15,595 nt of DNA, taken from Burkholderiales bacterium (GTDB lineage Bacteria; Pseudomonadota; Gammaproteobacteria; Burkholderiales; Thiobacillaceae). How positions within the stretch are numbered: the first letter of the stretch is position 1; each line of letters opens with the position of its first letter. The position numbers and the translations under genes were made by a program. The notes under the pieces are model-generated. The model made no database searches, was not told where the DNA came from, and saw only the letters and a list, made by a program, of their open reading frames with translations. The stretch lies in assembly GCA_005790965.1 (NCBI GenBank), contig SXTL01000062.1, forward strand, positions 1 to 15,595. The letters are read 5' to 3'. Shown here one piece after another: positions 1-7,287 of this stretch.

Positions 1-2396
1 AGAAGTCGGCGCGTATCGTCGGTGATGTGATCGGTTAATATCACCCGCACGGTGACACGGCGGTGTACGACACCATCGTGAGTATGGCACAGGATTTCTC
101 GCTGAGTTATCCTCTGGTGGATGGTAAGGGCAACTTCGGTTCGGTGGATGGCGATAACGCCGCCGCCATGCGTTACACCGAAATTCGCATGGCCAAGATT
201 GCCCATGAGTTGCTGGCTGATCTCGACAAGGAAACGGTCGATTTTGGGCCTAACTACGACGGTTCCGAACATGAGCCGCTGATCTTGCCGGCCAAGATCC
301 CTAATCTGCTCATCAACGGCTCATCCGGCATTGCCGTGGGTATGGCCACCAACATTCCACCGCATAACCTGACCGAGGTGGTGAATGCCTGCTTGGCCGT
401 GCTCAAGCGCCCGGAAATCAGTGTCGATGAACTGATCGATTTGGTTCCGGCCCCTGATTTTCCGACCGCCGGTATCATCTACGGACTGAATGGGGTGCGC
501 GAGGGCTATCGTACTGGACGCGGTCGTGTCGTAATTCGCGCCCGTTGCCACTTTGAAGACATCAGCGGCGGCCGGCAAGCGATCATCGTCGATGAGTTGC
601 CCTATCAGGTCAACAAGGCCAATTTGCTGATCAAGATTGGTGAACTGGTCAAGGAAAAACGCCTCGAGGGAATCTCCGAACTGCGCGACGAGTCGGATAA
701 GTCCGGTATGCGTATGGTGATCGAGCTCAAGCGTGGCGAGATGGCCGAGGTTATTCTTAATAAGCTGTACAAAGAAACGCAGATGCAGGATAGCTTTGGC
801 ATGAATATGGTGGCTATCCTGGATGGCCAGCCGCGCTTGCTGAACTTGAAGCAGATCCTCGAGGCCTTCCTGCGCCATCGCCGGGAAGTGATTACCCGGC
901 GCACCCATTTTGAATTAAAGAAGGCGCGCGAACGCGGACATGTGTTGGAAGGCTTGGCCGTGGCGCTGGCCAATGTGGACGAGATCATCGCCCTGATCAA
1001 GTCTGCGGCGACCCCGACGGAAGCCAAGGCGGCCTTGATGGCCAAGGCCTGGCGCTCGCAATTGGTGACCGATATGCTGGCGCGGGCCGCCGGAGATGGT
1101 GCGGGCCCGTCGGTTGAGGCCTTCCGGCCACTGGACCTCCCGGCCCATTTCGGCCTGCACGCCGAAGGTTATTTCCTCTCCGACACTCAGGCGCAGGCTA
1201 TCCTTGATTTGCGTCTGCAACGCTTGACCGGTCTGGAGCAGGATAAGATTTTCAGCGAATACGGTGAGGTGATGGCCCGGATCGCCGATCTACTCGACAT
1301 TCTCAGTCGTCCGGATCGCGTCACGACCCTCATCGGTGAAGAACTCAAGGAGATCAAAAAGCAGTTCGGCGATGCGCGGCGCAGCGAGATCATCGCCGAC
1401 GCCTCGGAATTCTCGCTTGAAGATCTGATTGCACCCGAAGAAGTCGTGGTCACGCTGTCGCACTCCGGTTACATCAAGTCGCAGCCGATCGATGAGTATC
1501 GTACTCAGCGGCGCGGCGGGCGCGGCAAACAGGCCGCGGCGACCAAGGAAGAGGACTTCATCGACAACCTGTTTATCGCGAATACCCACGACACTATCCT
1601 CTGCTTTACCGATCGTGGTCGCCTGTTCTGGCTCAAGGTCTATGAGGTGCCGCAGGGCAGTCGCGTGGCTCGGGGCAAGCCGATCGTCAACCTTCTCAAG
1701 GTTGAGGAGGGCGAGAAGGTCACGACTATTCTGCCGGTGAAGGACTATGCCGAGGATCGTTTCGTGTTCATGGCGACCGCGCTTGGAACCGTCAAGAAGA
1801 CCCCACTTTCGGACTTCTCGCGGCCGCGTTCAGCAGGCATTATTGCCGTTAATCTGGATGCGGGCGATCACCTGGTCGGCGTGGCCCTGACCGATGGACA
1901 GCAGTTCGTAATGTTGTTCACTGACGATGGCAAGGCTAATCGTTTTGCCGAGGCCGAGGTTCGCTCCATGGGCCGGGTGACGCGCGGTGTGCGCGGCATC
2001 AAATTGGGCAAGGGCGCTAGCGTCATTGCTCTGTTGATCGCGACCGACGAAAAGCAGTCCGTTCTGACGGCGACCGAGAATGGCTACGGCAAGCGCACCC
2101 CGGTGGGTGATTACAGTCGCCATGGTCGCGGCGGTCAGGGTGTCATCGCCATTGCTACCACGGCTCGCAACGGCAAGGTGGTGGCCGCGACCCTGGTTGA
2201 GCCGGAAGACGAAATCATGATGATCACCGATGGTGGCGTTCTGATTCGTACCCGGGTCAACGAGATCCGCTCCCTGGGTCGTTCTACGCAGGGTGTGACC
2301 CTGATCAACCTAGGTGAGGGCGAGAGGCTGACTGGCCTGCAACGCGTGGCCGAGCAGGACGAAGAGACCTCAGGCACCACGCCGGAACTGTTCTGA
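1..2396 (+). CDS. gyrA: DNA gyrase subunit A, 5'-partial, interrupted by an in-frame TAA
   Basis: Catalytic subunit of the type IIA topoisomerase that introduces negative supercoils with GyrB. The reading frame begins at position 3, equivalent to about E. coli residue 65, and runs through the breakage-reunion domain, coiled coil and C-terminal beta-pinwheel. Seen: YHPHGD (39-56), the catalytic tyrosine in MRYTE (codon 174-176, equivalent to E. coli Y122), and the GyrA box QRRGGRG (1506-1526). Quinolone-determining positions are Thr (codon 57-59, E. coli 83) and Asp (codon 69-71, E. coli 87). Codon 36-38 is TAA where E. coli has K76 in GKYHPHGD; the spacing to the tyrosine is exactly 46 codons, as in E. 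coli, so there is no frameshift. The remaining 786 codons are clean. The only downstream restart (GTG 63 or later) would lose YHPHGD. A single A-to-T error or a true nonsense change are both possible. The family identity is certain; the functional state is not. Confidence 0.95.
36..38 (+). other. In-frame TAA within conserved gyrA motif
   Basis: The frame reads SARIVGDVIG-stop-YHPHGDTAVYD. GyrA proteins have lysine here (E. coli K76). AAA to TAA is one substitution. TAA is used as a normal stop by rnm, the HAD gene, sppA, grpE and hfq in this window, so code reassignment is not supported. Confidence 0.93.
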
Positions 2397-2462
2397 TCCT
2401 TGCGGCGTGATCTTGGTGCAAGCCGGGGTTGCGCGCTCGTGGGGCTATCGTGGAGCCAAAGT

Positions 2463-2504
2463 GCCAACAAAAACGCCGCAGTTTTCTGCGGCGTTTTTGT
2501 TGGC
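2463..2504. terminator. Bidirectional intrinsic terminator between gyrA and hfq
   Basis: Two perfectly complementary 19-base arms (2463-2481 and 2486-2504) flank a TTTT loop. The GC-rich core is followed on each strand by GTTTTTG, giving a U-tract in both directions. It lies 66 bases after the gyrA stop and 9 bases after the hfq stop, the expected place for a shared terminator of convergent genes. Confidence 0.93.
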
Positions 2505-2513
2505 GGCGATCCT

Positions 2514-2912
2514 TTATTTGTAGCGGATGACCGGGGGGCGACGCTCGGCCGGTGGTTTGGACGCCTCCTCACCTTCCAAACCAGAACCGGATGGGGCATA
2601 ACGGTCACTGCCACTGCGATCAGATCGCTCACCGCCGCTCCGGCCATAGGGGGAACGCCGTTCGCCGCCGCTGTAGCCACCACTGCCAGTCGGGTGCTCG
2701 CCACCCGGGCGCGAGGGTGAAACCGTCGAGATGGCGTGTTTGAATACGGCTTGCAGGGCTGCGTCGTGACCTCGGAGCAGTACCATGTACTGGTCAAAGG
2801 ATTCGATGCGACCGACCAGTTTGATACCGTTGACAAGGAACATTGACACCGTGGTGTGCTCCTTGCGCAGGTTATTGAGAAACTGATCTTGCAGGTTAAT
2901 GCGTTCACTCAT
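2514..2912 (-). CDS. hfq: Hfq-family RNA chaperone, variant with extended low-complexity tail
   Basis: Sm-like hexameric RNA chaperone expected to pair sRNAs with mRNAs; 132 aa. The Sm core (residues 7-69) matches E. coli Hfq closely: LQD at 7-9, LVNGIKL at 26-32, IESFDQ at 36-41 and KHAISTV at 58-64. Differences from E. coli are seen directly: Y25 is F25, the Y55 equivalent is F57, the rim RRER (16-19) is RKEH, P10 is Q, and two extra residues lie between LL (45-46) and VFKH. Residues 70-132 are rich in Gly, Ser, Arg and Glu and end in RPPVIRYK. It lies downstream of the PPIase gene with a 66-base gap, as the last gene of the minus-strand cluster, not beside miaA or hflX, which is the usual hfq context. 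It could be the sole Hfq or a second paralogue; the window cannot say. Upstream of ATG only a weak GGA resembles an RBS. Confidence 0.9.
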   Translation of the reverse strand: MSERINLQDQFLNNLRKEHTTVSMFLVNGIKLVGRIESFDQYMVLLRGHDAALQAVFKHAISTVSPSRPGGEHPTGSGGYSGGERRSPYGRSGGERSDRSGSDRYAPSGSGLEGEEASKPPAERRPPVIRYK

Positions 2913-2978
2913 GGTGCAGATTCCGGGGCGCGACAGTCATTCTTGGGCTTTGATCATAGCATGGAGTCTAATCCGGGA

Positions 2979-3824
2979 TTAATCCACCTTGGCGCGGGCC
3001 TGTATTTGGTCAACCAGTTGCTTGACCTGATGTTGGACCATTTGCTCACGCAGGCTGTCTTTGACCTCGGCGAACTCGGGGAATTTGAAGGGGCGGGTCG
3101 CATCGAGGCGGATAATGTGCCATCCAAATTGGGTTTTGACCGGGCTGTCGAGCAGTTGGCCAGCCTTCATGCCTGCCAGGGCTTGGGCGAACTCGGGGAC
3201 CAGATCATCCCCTGACATCCAGTCCAGGTTGCCGCCCCGCTTGGCTGAGCCCGGATCTTTGGAATGCTTCTGGGCAAGAGCTGCGAAGGGTTTTTTCTTC
3301 TTCAAGTCAGCGAGGATGGATTTCGCCAGAGATTCTTCGCTGACCAGGATGTGGGCGGCACGGTATTCGTTCTTGGCGGCATCTTTGCCCGGTTGTGCCT
3401 TAAGAGTGTCATAGGTGGCGCGAACGGCAGCGTCGCTGACTGGATGTTGAGTCAGTTCAGCATCCAGAAGCGCATCGGCAAGCAGGTTACGCTGCAGGAC
3501 TTCAATACGGGCGCGGACGGCCGGCAGCGCGTCCAGTTGCCGCTTGCGGGCCTCCTGAGCAAGAAGTTCGAGGGTAATGAGTTTGCTGCGTACGGTCTCG
3601 TACGCGACGGGCTTGCCACGCTGGACCTGCTCGTTCATTACCAAGGCCGCATGGCTGGCAGGAATGACGATGCCGTTGACGGTCGCGACCGGGCCGGTGG
3701 GTTGGGGCACCGCTGGGGCGGCCGGTGCGCTGGCCTTCGCGGCGCTTTCGGCGGCATGGACCCCGCTAGTGACAACCAGGCATGGGGAGAGGAACAGGGC
3801 AAGAATCAGGGCGGGGTTTTTCAT
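2979..3824 (-). CDS. Periplasmic parvulin-type peptidyl-prolyl cis-trans isomerase
   Basis: Predicted exported PpiC/SurA-like foldase, 281 aa. The N-terminus has a signal peptide: a basic start, hydrophobic stretch to about residue 19, and a likely signal peptidase I site after VHA (residue 24). An Ala/Pro-rich linker (25-45) leads to a SurA_N-like helical region (46-150) and one parvulin domain (about 153-241), with EYRAAHILV (153-161), DPGSAKRGGNLDW (190-202) and FGWHIIRL (233-240). A helical C-terminus follows. Its ATG overlaps the bolA stop (ATGA at 3821-3824), so translation is probably coupled. The yciB-yciI-bolA-PPIase order is familiar in proteobacteria. It is shorter than SurA and has a single rotamase domain, so a specific symbol is not assigned. 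Confidence 0.92.
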   Translation of the reverse strand: MKNPALILALFLSPCLVVTSGVHAAESAAKASAPAAPAVPQPTGPVATVNGIVIPASHAALVMNEQVQRGKPVAYETVRSKLITLELLAQEARKRQLDALPAVRARIEVLQRNLLADALLDAELTQHPVSDAAVRATYDTLKAQPGKDAAKNEYRAAHILVSEESLAKSILADLKKKKPFAALAQKHSKDPGSAKRGGNLDWMSGDDLVPEFAQALAGMKAGQLLDSPVKTQFGWHIIRLDATRPFKFPEFAEVKDSLREQMVQHQVKQLVDQIQARAKVD

Positions 3825-4105
3825 GGGGCGGACTCCGGGGTGTTTTCGCTGGGACTGGTGGCAACAATGGTCAGGGCGTGAATCGCGTTTTGCATCAAGT
3901 CGCCGAGGGCGGTGTAGACCGCGCGGTGGCGGGCGACGGTGCCGAGACCTTCAAAACTGGCGGATGCAATGCGCATCCGGTAGTGACCGCCACCGGAGCG
4001 GGCACCGGCATGGCCAGCGTGCGCCGCGCTTTCGTCAAGGATATCCAGGCTGAGGGGGTTCAGACTGGACAGGCGGGTGCGCATCTCTGCGAGGGTGTCG
4101 GTCAT
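3821..4105 (-). CDS. bolA: BolA family protein
   Basis: BolA-type small protein, 94 aa. Family members partner with monothiol glutaredoxins around [2Fe-2S] clusters, and E. coli BolA also acts as a morphogene and regulator. The chosen start (ATG at 4105) gives MTDTLAEM, a usual BolA N-terminal helix. An in-frame upstream ATG at 4183 would add 26 Arg/Cys-rich residues translated through the end of yciI and is rejected. Seen: GGHYRMRI, where the family binding strand lies, and the signature RHRAVYTALGDLMQNAIHAL ahead of the C-terminus. The ATG overlaps the yciI TGA by 4 bases (4102-4105), and its own stop overlaps the PPIase start. The name is a family-level assignment; the BolA/IbaG sub-type is not resolved. 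Confidence 0.9.
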   Translation of the reverse strand: MTDTLAEMRTRLSSLNPLSLDILDESAAHAGHAGARSGGGHYRMRIASASFEGLGTVARHRAVYTALGDLMQNAIHALTIVATSPSENTPESAP

Positions 4106-4401
4106 GGCAATACCTTGCGGAAGGGTTGGACGGTAACGCGGGCATAGACGCCGGCGCTGACATAGGGGTCGGCATCGGCCCAAGTGCGGGCGCTGTCGAG
4201 ATCGGAGAATTCAGCCACGATCAAGCTGCCGGTGAAGCCAGCCGGGCCAGGGTCGACGGCATCAATGGCGGGAAAGGGGCCAGCCAGCAACAGACGGCCT
4301 TCTTCTTGTAAATGTTGCAGACGGGCGAGATGGGCTGGACGCGCAGTGAGGCGTTTGTCCAGGCTGTTTTCGGTATCGTAGCCGGTGATGGCGTAATACA
4401 T
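4102..4401 (-). CDS. yciI: YciI family protein
   Basis: A 99-aa single-domain YciI-like (ferredoxin-like fold) protein. It matches E. coli YciI nearly throughout: DKRLTARPAHLARLQHLQEEGRLLLAGP, then PGPAGFTGSLIVAEF, ADADPYVSAGVY and a C-terminal PFRKVLP. The family has a conserved His-Asp pair suspected to be catalytic, but no reaction is established. The ATG shares one base with the yciB TGA (TGATG, 4399-4403) and its own TGA overlaps the bolA ATG, placing it in a tightly coupled operon. The cellular role is unknown. Confidence 0.93.
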   Translation of the reverse strand: MYYAITGYDTENSLDKRLTARPAHLARLQHLQEEGRLLLAGPFPAIDAVDPGPAGFTGSLIVAEFSDLDSARTWADADPYVSAGVYARVTVQPFRKVLP

Positions 4402-5009
4402 CAGGATGGCTCCTTCATGTGTCGGGACAGATAGACGCCTTGGGCGAGGACAAAGACCAGCATTAGGCCCAGCGTGCCGAAGAGCTTGAAATTAACCCAG
4501 GTATCGGTGTCGTAAGTGTTGGCGATCCAGGCATTGGCCAGACCCATGGCCGTGAAAAAAAGGGCCCACATCTGGTTCAGGCGGGCCCAGACCGGATCTG
4601 GGAGTTCCAGCTGACTCTGCATCATCAGGCGGATCAGGTTGCGACCGGACAGGCGCGGTGCCAAGGCCAGGCTCAAAGCGAAGACCCCGTACAAGACGGT
4701 GGGCTTCCACTTGATGAAGGTCTCGCTGTGGAAAATAAGCGTAGCGCTACCGAAGATGACGATGAGTACCAGCGAGACCCAGAGCATGGCATCGATGCTG
4801 TGGCCGCGTAATTTGAGCCAGCCGATTTGCCCGAAGGTGGCCGCGATCGCGACCAGGGTGGCGATGAATACCCCCGGTTTTTGGGTTGAGGTCAGCTGGA
4901 CGCCGAGCCAGGTCAGGGTGTCTGATGCCGCTTGAGGATTGCTTTGGGCCAACTGATAGGCAACAAAAAACAGGATGATGGGAAAGAGGTCGAAGAGGAG
5001 CTTTTTCAC
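4401..5009 (-). CDS. yciB: Inner-membrane septation protein A (YciB/IspZ family)
   Basis: A 202-aa polytopic membrane protein. The N-terminus MKKLLFDLFPIILFFVAYQ is the family hallmark. About five to six hydrophobic segments follow, together with IGWLKLRGHSIDAMLWVSL, GSATLIFHSETFIKWKPT (residues about 87-104), LNQMWALFFTAMGLANAWIA and a C-terminal TM ending in LSRHMKEPS. Family members affect cell division and envelope synthesis (Shigella ispA, E. coli yciB); the mechanism is unclear. The start codon is GTG (5009-5007 on the minus strand), chosen because the family N-terminus begins MKKLL. No clear Shine-Dalgarno sequence precedes it. It is the first gene of the minus-strand operon yciB-yciI-bolA-PPIase-hfq. 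Confidence 0.94.
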   Translation of the reverse strand: MKKLLFDLFPIILFFVAYQLAQSNPQAASDTLTWLGVQLTSTQKPGVFIATLVAIAATFGQIGWLKLRGHSIDAMLWVSLVLIVIFGSATLIFHSETFIKWKPTVLYGVFALSLALAPRLSGRNLIRLMMQSQLELPDPVWARLNQMWALFFTAMGLANAWIANTYDTDTWVNFKLFGTLGLMLVFVLAQGVYLSRHMKEPS

Positions 5010-5030
5010 GAGGGCAGACGGGTGAGTGGA

Positions 5031-5036
5031 TTTATA
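5031..5036 (-). promoter_or_regulatory. Candidate -10 element for the yciB operon
   Basis: The minus strand reads TATAAA, 22 bases upstream of the yciB GTG. No good TTGACA-like hexamer lies 16-18 bases further upstream, so this is a weak call resting on position and the -10 match alone. Confidence 0.3.
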
Positions 5037-5062
5037 CGGTGGTGGCGTTGAGGGTCGGTTGG

Positions 5063-5091
5063 GCCGTACGGCTTGCCGTATGTTACGGCAA
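5063..5091. promoter_or_regulatory. Palindrome cluster in the yciB/rnm divergent region
   Basis: A perfect 10-bp palindrome GCCGTACGGC (5063-5072) is followed immediately by an 8-bp inverted repeat, TTGCCGTA (5073-5080) and TACGGCAA (5084-5091), with a 3-base centre. The unit GCCGTA or its complement therefore occurs four times in 29 bases. It lies between the two divergent starts and just upstream of the TATGAT (5109-5114), consistent with an operator, although a cruciform or RNA hairpin is equally possible. Confidence 0.5.
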
Positions 5092-5108
5092 AGAGCAGCG
5101 CATTTTGC

Positions 5109-5114
5109 TATGAT
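5109..5114 (+). promoter_or_regulatory. Candidate -10 element for the rnm-yciO-M50-trpS operon
   Basis: TATGAT matches the sigma-70 -10 consensus in five of six positions and lies 49 bases before the chosen rnm start. The best -35-like hexamer, TTACGG (5083-5088), is 20 bases upstream, longer than ideal spacing, and lies inside the inverted repeat, so a bound regulator could cover it. Confidence 0.42.
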
Positions 5115-5162
5115 TAGCCGCTATTCCACAAGTTGGATCTTTATCGATCCAGAATCCCCTGC

Positions 5163-5990
5163 GTGATCTTTGATCTCCATAGTCATTCTACGGCCTCGGA
5201 CGGCGTTCTTGCGCCTGCAGCGCTGGTGGCGCGGGCGGCCGAACGCGGGGTCGGGACCCTAGCGCTGACCGATCACGATACCCTGCAAGGTCTCGCTGAG
5301 GCTCAGGCGGAGGCTCGGGTAAGCGGTCTGCGGTTGATTTCCGGGGTCGAGATTTCAGTCACATGGGAGGGGCGTACGGTCCATGTGCTGGGTCTCAATG
5401 TTGATCCAGATAACCCGGCTTTGGGTGCGGGTCTGGCCGGACTGCGCGCTGGACGCGTCGAGCGGGCGCAGCGGATGGCGGACTCTCTGGCTGCAGCCGG
5501 GATCGGCGGGGCCTTCGCCGGCTCGGCGGTCTATGCCTCAAATAGCGACATGATCGGGCGCACCCACTTCGCCCGATTTTTGGTCAACAGCGGCCATGTC
5601 GGTAGCGTGCCGGCCGTGTTCAAGCGCTTTCTGGTGCCCGGCAAGCCGGGCTATGTAAAGCACGAATGGGCCAGCCTCACGGAGGCGGTGGGCTGGATCA
5701 CCGGCGCGGGCGGCGAGGCCGTACTGGCACATCCCGGGCGTTATGACATGGGGCGCGAGCGCATGAACCAGTTGTTAGGTGAGTTCCGTGATTTAGGCGG
5801 TAGCGGCATCGAGGTGGTTGCAGGCAGTCATACAACCGGCCATGTGCCAGTGTTTGCCGATTACGCCGCGGCCTTTGGGCTCAAGGCCTCGATGGGTTCT
5901 GACTTTCATGCCCCCGGCGAGGGTGGCCGTGAATTGGGGCGCTTGCAAGCCCTGCCGGCTCGTTGTGTGCCAATCTGGAAGGATTGGTAA
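5163..5990 (+). CDS. rnm: PHP-domain phosphoesterase, RNase AM (YciV/TrpH) family
   Basis: Predicted metal-dependent PHP phosphoesterase, 275 aa. In E. coli the orthologue (RNase AM, YciV) is a 5'-3' exonuclease that trims the 5' ends of rRNAs, and relatives hydrolyse 3',5'-bisphosphonucleotides. Metal ligands seen: DLHSH (residues 4-8) with the following TASDG, LTDHDT (35-40), GVE (61-63), H74, AHPGRY in the second half and GSDFH near the C-terminus. Start chosen: GTG 5163, giving MIFDLHSHSTASDG, the normal family N-terminus close to the first metal motif; a TTG at 5133 would add ten residues. The RBS is poor for either. Its TAA shares one base with the yciO ATG (5988-5992). Substrate assignment is by family only. 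Confidence 0.88.
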   Translation: MIFDLHSHSTASDGVLAPAALVARAAERGVGTLALTDHDTLQGLAEAQAEARVSGLRLISGVEISVTWEGRTVHVLGLNVDPDNPALGAGLAGLRAGRVERAQRMADSLAAAGIGGAFAGSAVYASNSDMIGRTHFARFLVNSGHVGSVPAVFKRFLVPGKPGYVKHEWASLTEAVGWITGAGGEAVLAHPGRYDMGRERMNQLLGEFRDLGGSGIEVVAGSHTTGHVPVFADYAAAFGLKASMGSDFHAPGEGGRELGRLQALPARCVPIWKDW

Positions 5991-6616
5991 TGGCGCAGCG
6001 CTTTTATGTTCATCCTGATAACCCCCAGCTGCGCTTGATGCGTGAAGCCGCACGCCTCCTAAAGGGTGGCGGGGTGATTGCCTATCCGACCGACTCTTGC
6101 TATGCCCTGGGCTGTGCGATTGGCCACAAGGACGGGATGGACCGCATCCGTGCCCTGCGCGAGGTCGATGACAAACACCACTTCACTTTGGTGTGTCGTG
6201 ATCTATCCGAGATCGCGACCTATGCCCGGGTTGATAATGCCCAATATCGTATCTTGAAGGCGGCGACGCCGGGCAGCTATACCTTTATCCTTGAGGCAAC
6301 GCGCGAGGTACCACGCCGCCTGCAACATCCCAAGCGCAGCACGATCGGAATCCGGGTTCCGGATCATGCCGTGGTCAGCGCCCTGTTGGCCGAGGTCGGC
6401 GAGCCCATCCTGTCGATGTCGCTAATCCTGCCGGGCGAAGAGATCCCGTTGCTTGATCCCGAGGAGATTGTCGATGCTTTGGGGTCGCGTCTCGATCTGG
6501 TGGTCGATGCCGGGCATTGCGGCGGCGAACCGTCGACGGTAGTGGACCTGTCCAGCGGCGTTCCGGAATTGGTGCGCCGTGGTCGCGGCGAACTCTCCCG
6601 CGTGGGTCTGGATTGA
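5990..6616 (+). CDS. yciO: YciO family protein (YrdC/Sua5-like fold)
   Basis: A 208-aa protein of the YrdC/Sua5 superfamily, whose best-known members make threonylcarbamoyl-AMP for tRNA t6A. YciO itself is a separate branch with unsettled activity. It matches E. coli YciO from the start: FYVHPDNPQLRL (5-16), KGGGVIAYPTDSCYALGC (25-42, the nucleotide-binding entry), FTLVCRDLSEIATY, PGSYTFIL, the RSTIGIRVP signature and PEEIVDALGSRLDLVVD. The C-terminal lid region STVVDLSSGVPELVRRGRG is present. The ATG at 5990 (TAATG junction with rnm) is preceded by GGAAGG (5978-5983) and is preferred over an upstream in-frame ATG at 5963 lying inside rnm. The rnm-yciO pairing also occurs in E. coli beside the trp operon. 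Confidence 0.92.
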   Translation: MAQRFYVHPDNPQLRLMREAARLLKGGGVIAYPTDSCYALGCAIGHKDGMDRIRALREVDDKHHFTLVCRDLSEIATYARVDNAQYRILKAATPGSYTFILEATREVPRRLQHPKRSTIGIRVPDHAVVSALLAEVGEPILSMSLILPGEEIPLLDPEEIVDALGSRLDLVVDAGHCGGEPSTVVDLSSGVPELVRRGRGELSRVGLD

Positions 6617-6626
6617 GAGGGCCGCT

Positions 6627-7265
6627 GTGGAATTTACTCTGATTCAGAAAATTGCAATCTATGCCCTGCCGGTGATCTTCGCCATTACCCTGCATGAGGC
6701 GGCGCACGGCTACGCGGCTTTGCGATTTGGCGATGGCACCGCGCGCGCGATGGGGCGCTTGTCGCTTAACCCGTTGCGTCATGTCGATCCGATTGGGACC
6801 CTGCTAGTGCCGGCCCTAGCGATGGTGCTGGGTGGCATTTTGTTCGGCTGGGCCAAACCGGTGCCGGTAGATTTTCGGCGCTTGCGTCATCCGCGCCAAG
6901 ATATGGTCTGGGTGGCTGCCGCCGGGCCGGCCGCCAATCTGGTCATGGCCATCTTCTGGGGCCTGATGCTTAAATTGGCCGTAGGGGTAGATTTGGGCGA
7001 CTACAACACGCCGCTGCGCATGATGGCTGAGGGCGGCATCCTGATCAACGCCGTGCTGATGGCTTTGAATCTGTTGCCCTTGCCACCCCTCGATGGGGGG
7101 CGAATTGCGGTTGGCCTGTTGCCGGATAGCCTGGCGATACCGTTGGCCCGCATCGAGCCCTATGGGCTGTTTGTCCTCATTGCCCTGTTGCTGACCGGGG
7201 TCCTTAACCAGGTTCTCGGCCCGGCCGTATCCGGTATCCTGTCACTGCTGTCTTTCCTGCTTTAA
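6627..7265 (+). CDS. Site-2 protease family membrane metalloprotease (M50)
   Basis: A 212-aa integral membrane protein of the compact M50 site-2 protease group, without a PDZ domain. Seen: zinc motif HEAAH (residues 23-27) inside the first hydrophobic segment, with GYAALRFGD following; RLSLNPLRHVDPIGTLLVP (44-62); FGWAKPVPVD (73-82); and the third-ligand motif NLLPLPPLDGGR (148-159) with Asp156. Hydrophobic segments lie at about 9-28, 55-75, 95-118, 136-153 and 181-212. The start is GTG 6627, with GAGAGG (6615-6620) six bases upstream; an in-frame ATG at 6579 would overlap yciO by 38 bases. The gap to yciO is 10 bases. Substrates are unknown; relatives with the same neighbours are common upstream of trpS in proteobacteria. 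Confidence 0.92.
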   Translation: MEFTLIQKIAIYALPVIFAITLHEAAHGYAALRFGDGTARAMGRLSLNPLRHVDPIGTLLVPALAMVLGGILFGWAKPVPVDFRRLRHPRQDMVWVAAAGPAANLVMAIFWGLMLKLAVGVDLGDYNTPLRMMAEGGILINAVLMALNLLPLPPLDGGRIAVGLLPDSLAIPLARIEPYGLFVLIALLLTGVLNQVLGPAVSGILSLLSFLL

Positions 7266-7287
7266 CCTTTTTCATAAACGACATCTC

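Noticed and set aside
36..38. TAA reassignment to lysine as an alternative code
   Set aside because: TAA terminates several intact genes in the same window at family-typical ends.
2135..2908. A 257-codon minus-strand frame covering the 3' end of gyrA and hfq
   Set aside because: It reads through the terminator and overlaps hfq in another frame; the composition is Ser/Arg/Pro-rich with no motif.
4106..4183. N-terminal extension of BolA by 26 residues
   Set aside because: The added Arg/Cys-rich sequence is yciI in another frame; ATG 4105 gives a normal BolA start and an ATGA junction.
5133..5162. TTG start for the PHP protein
   Set aside because: Family members begin a few residues before DLHSH; GTG 5163 fits and TTG 5133 has no ribosome site.
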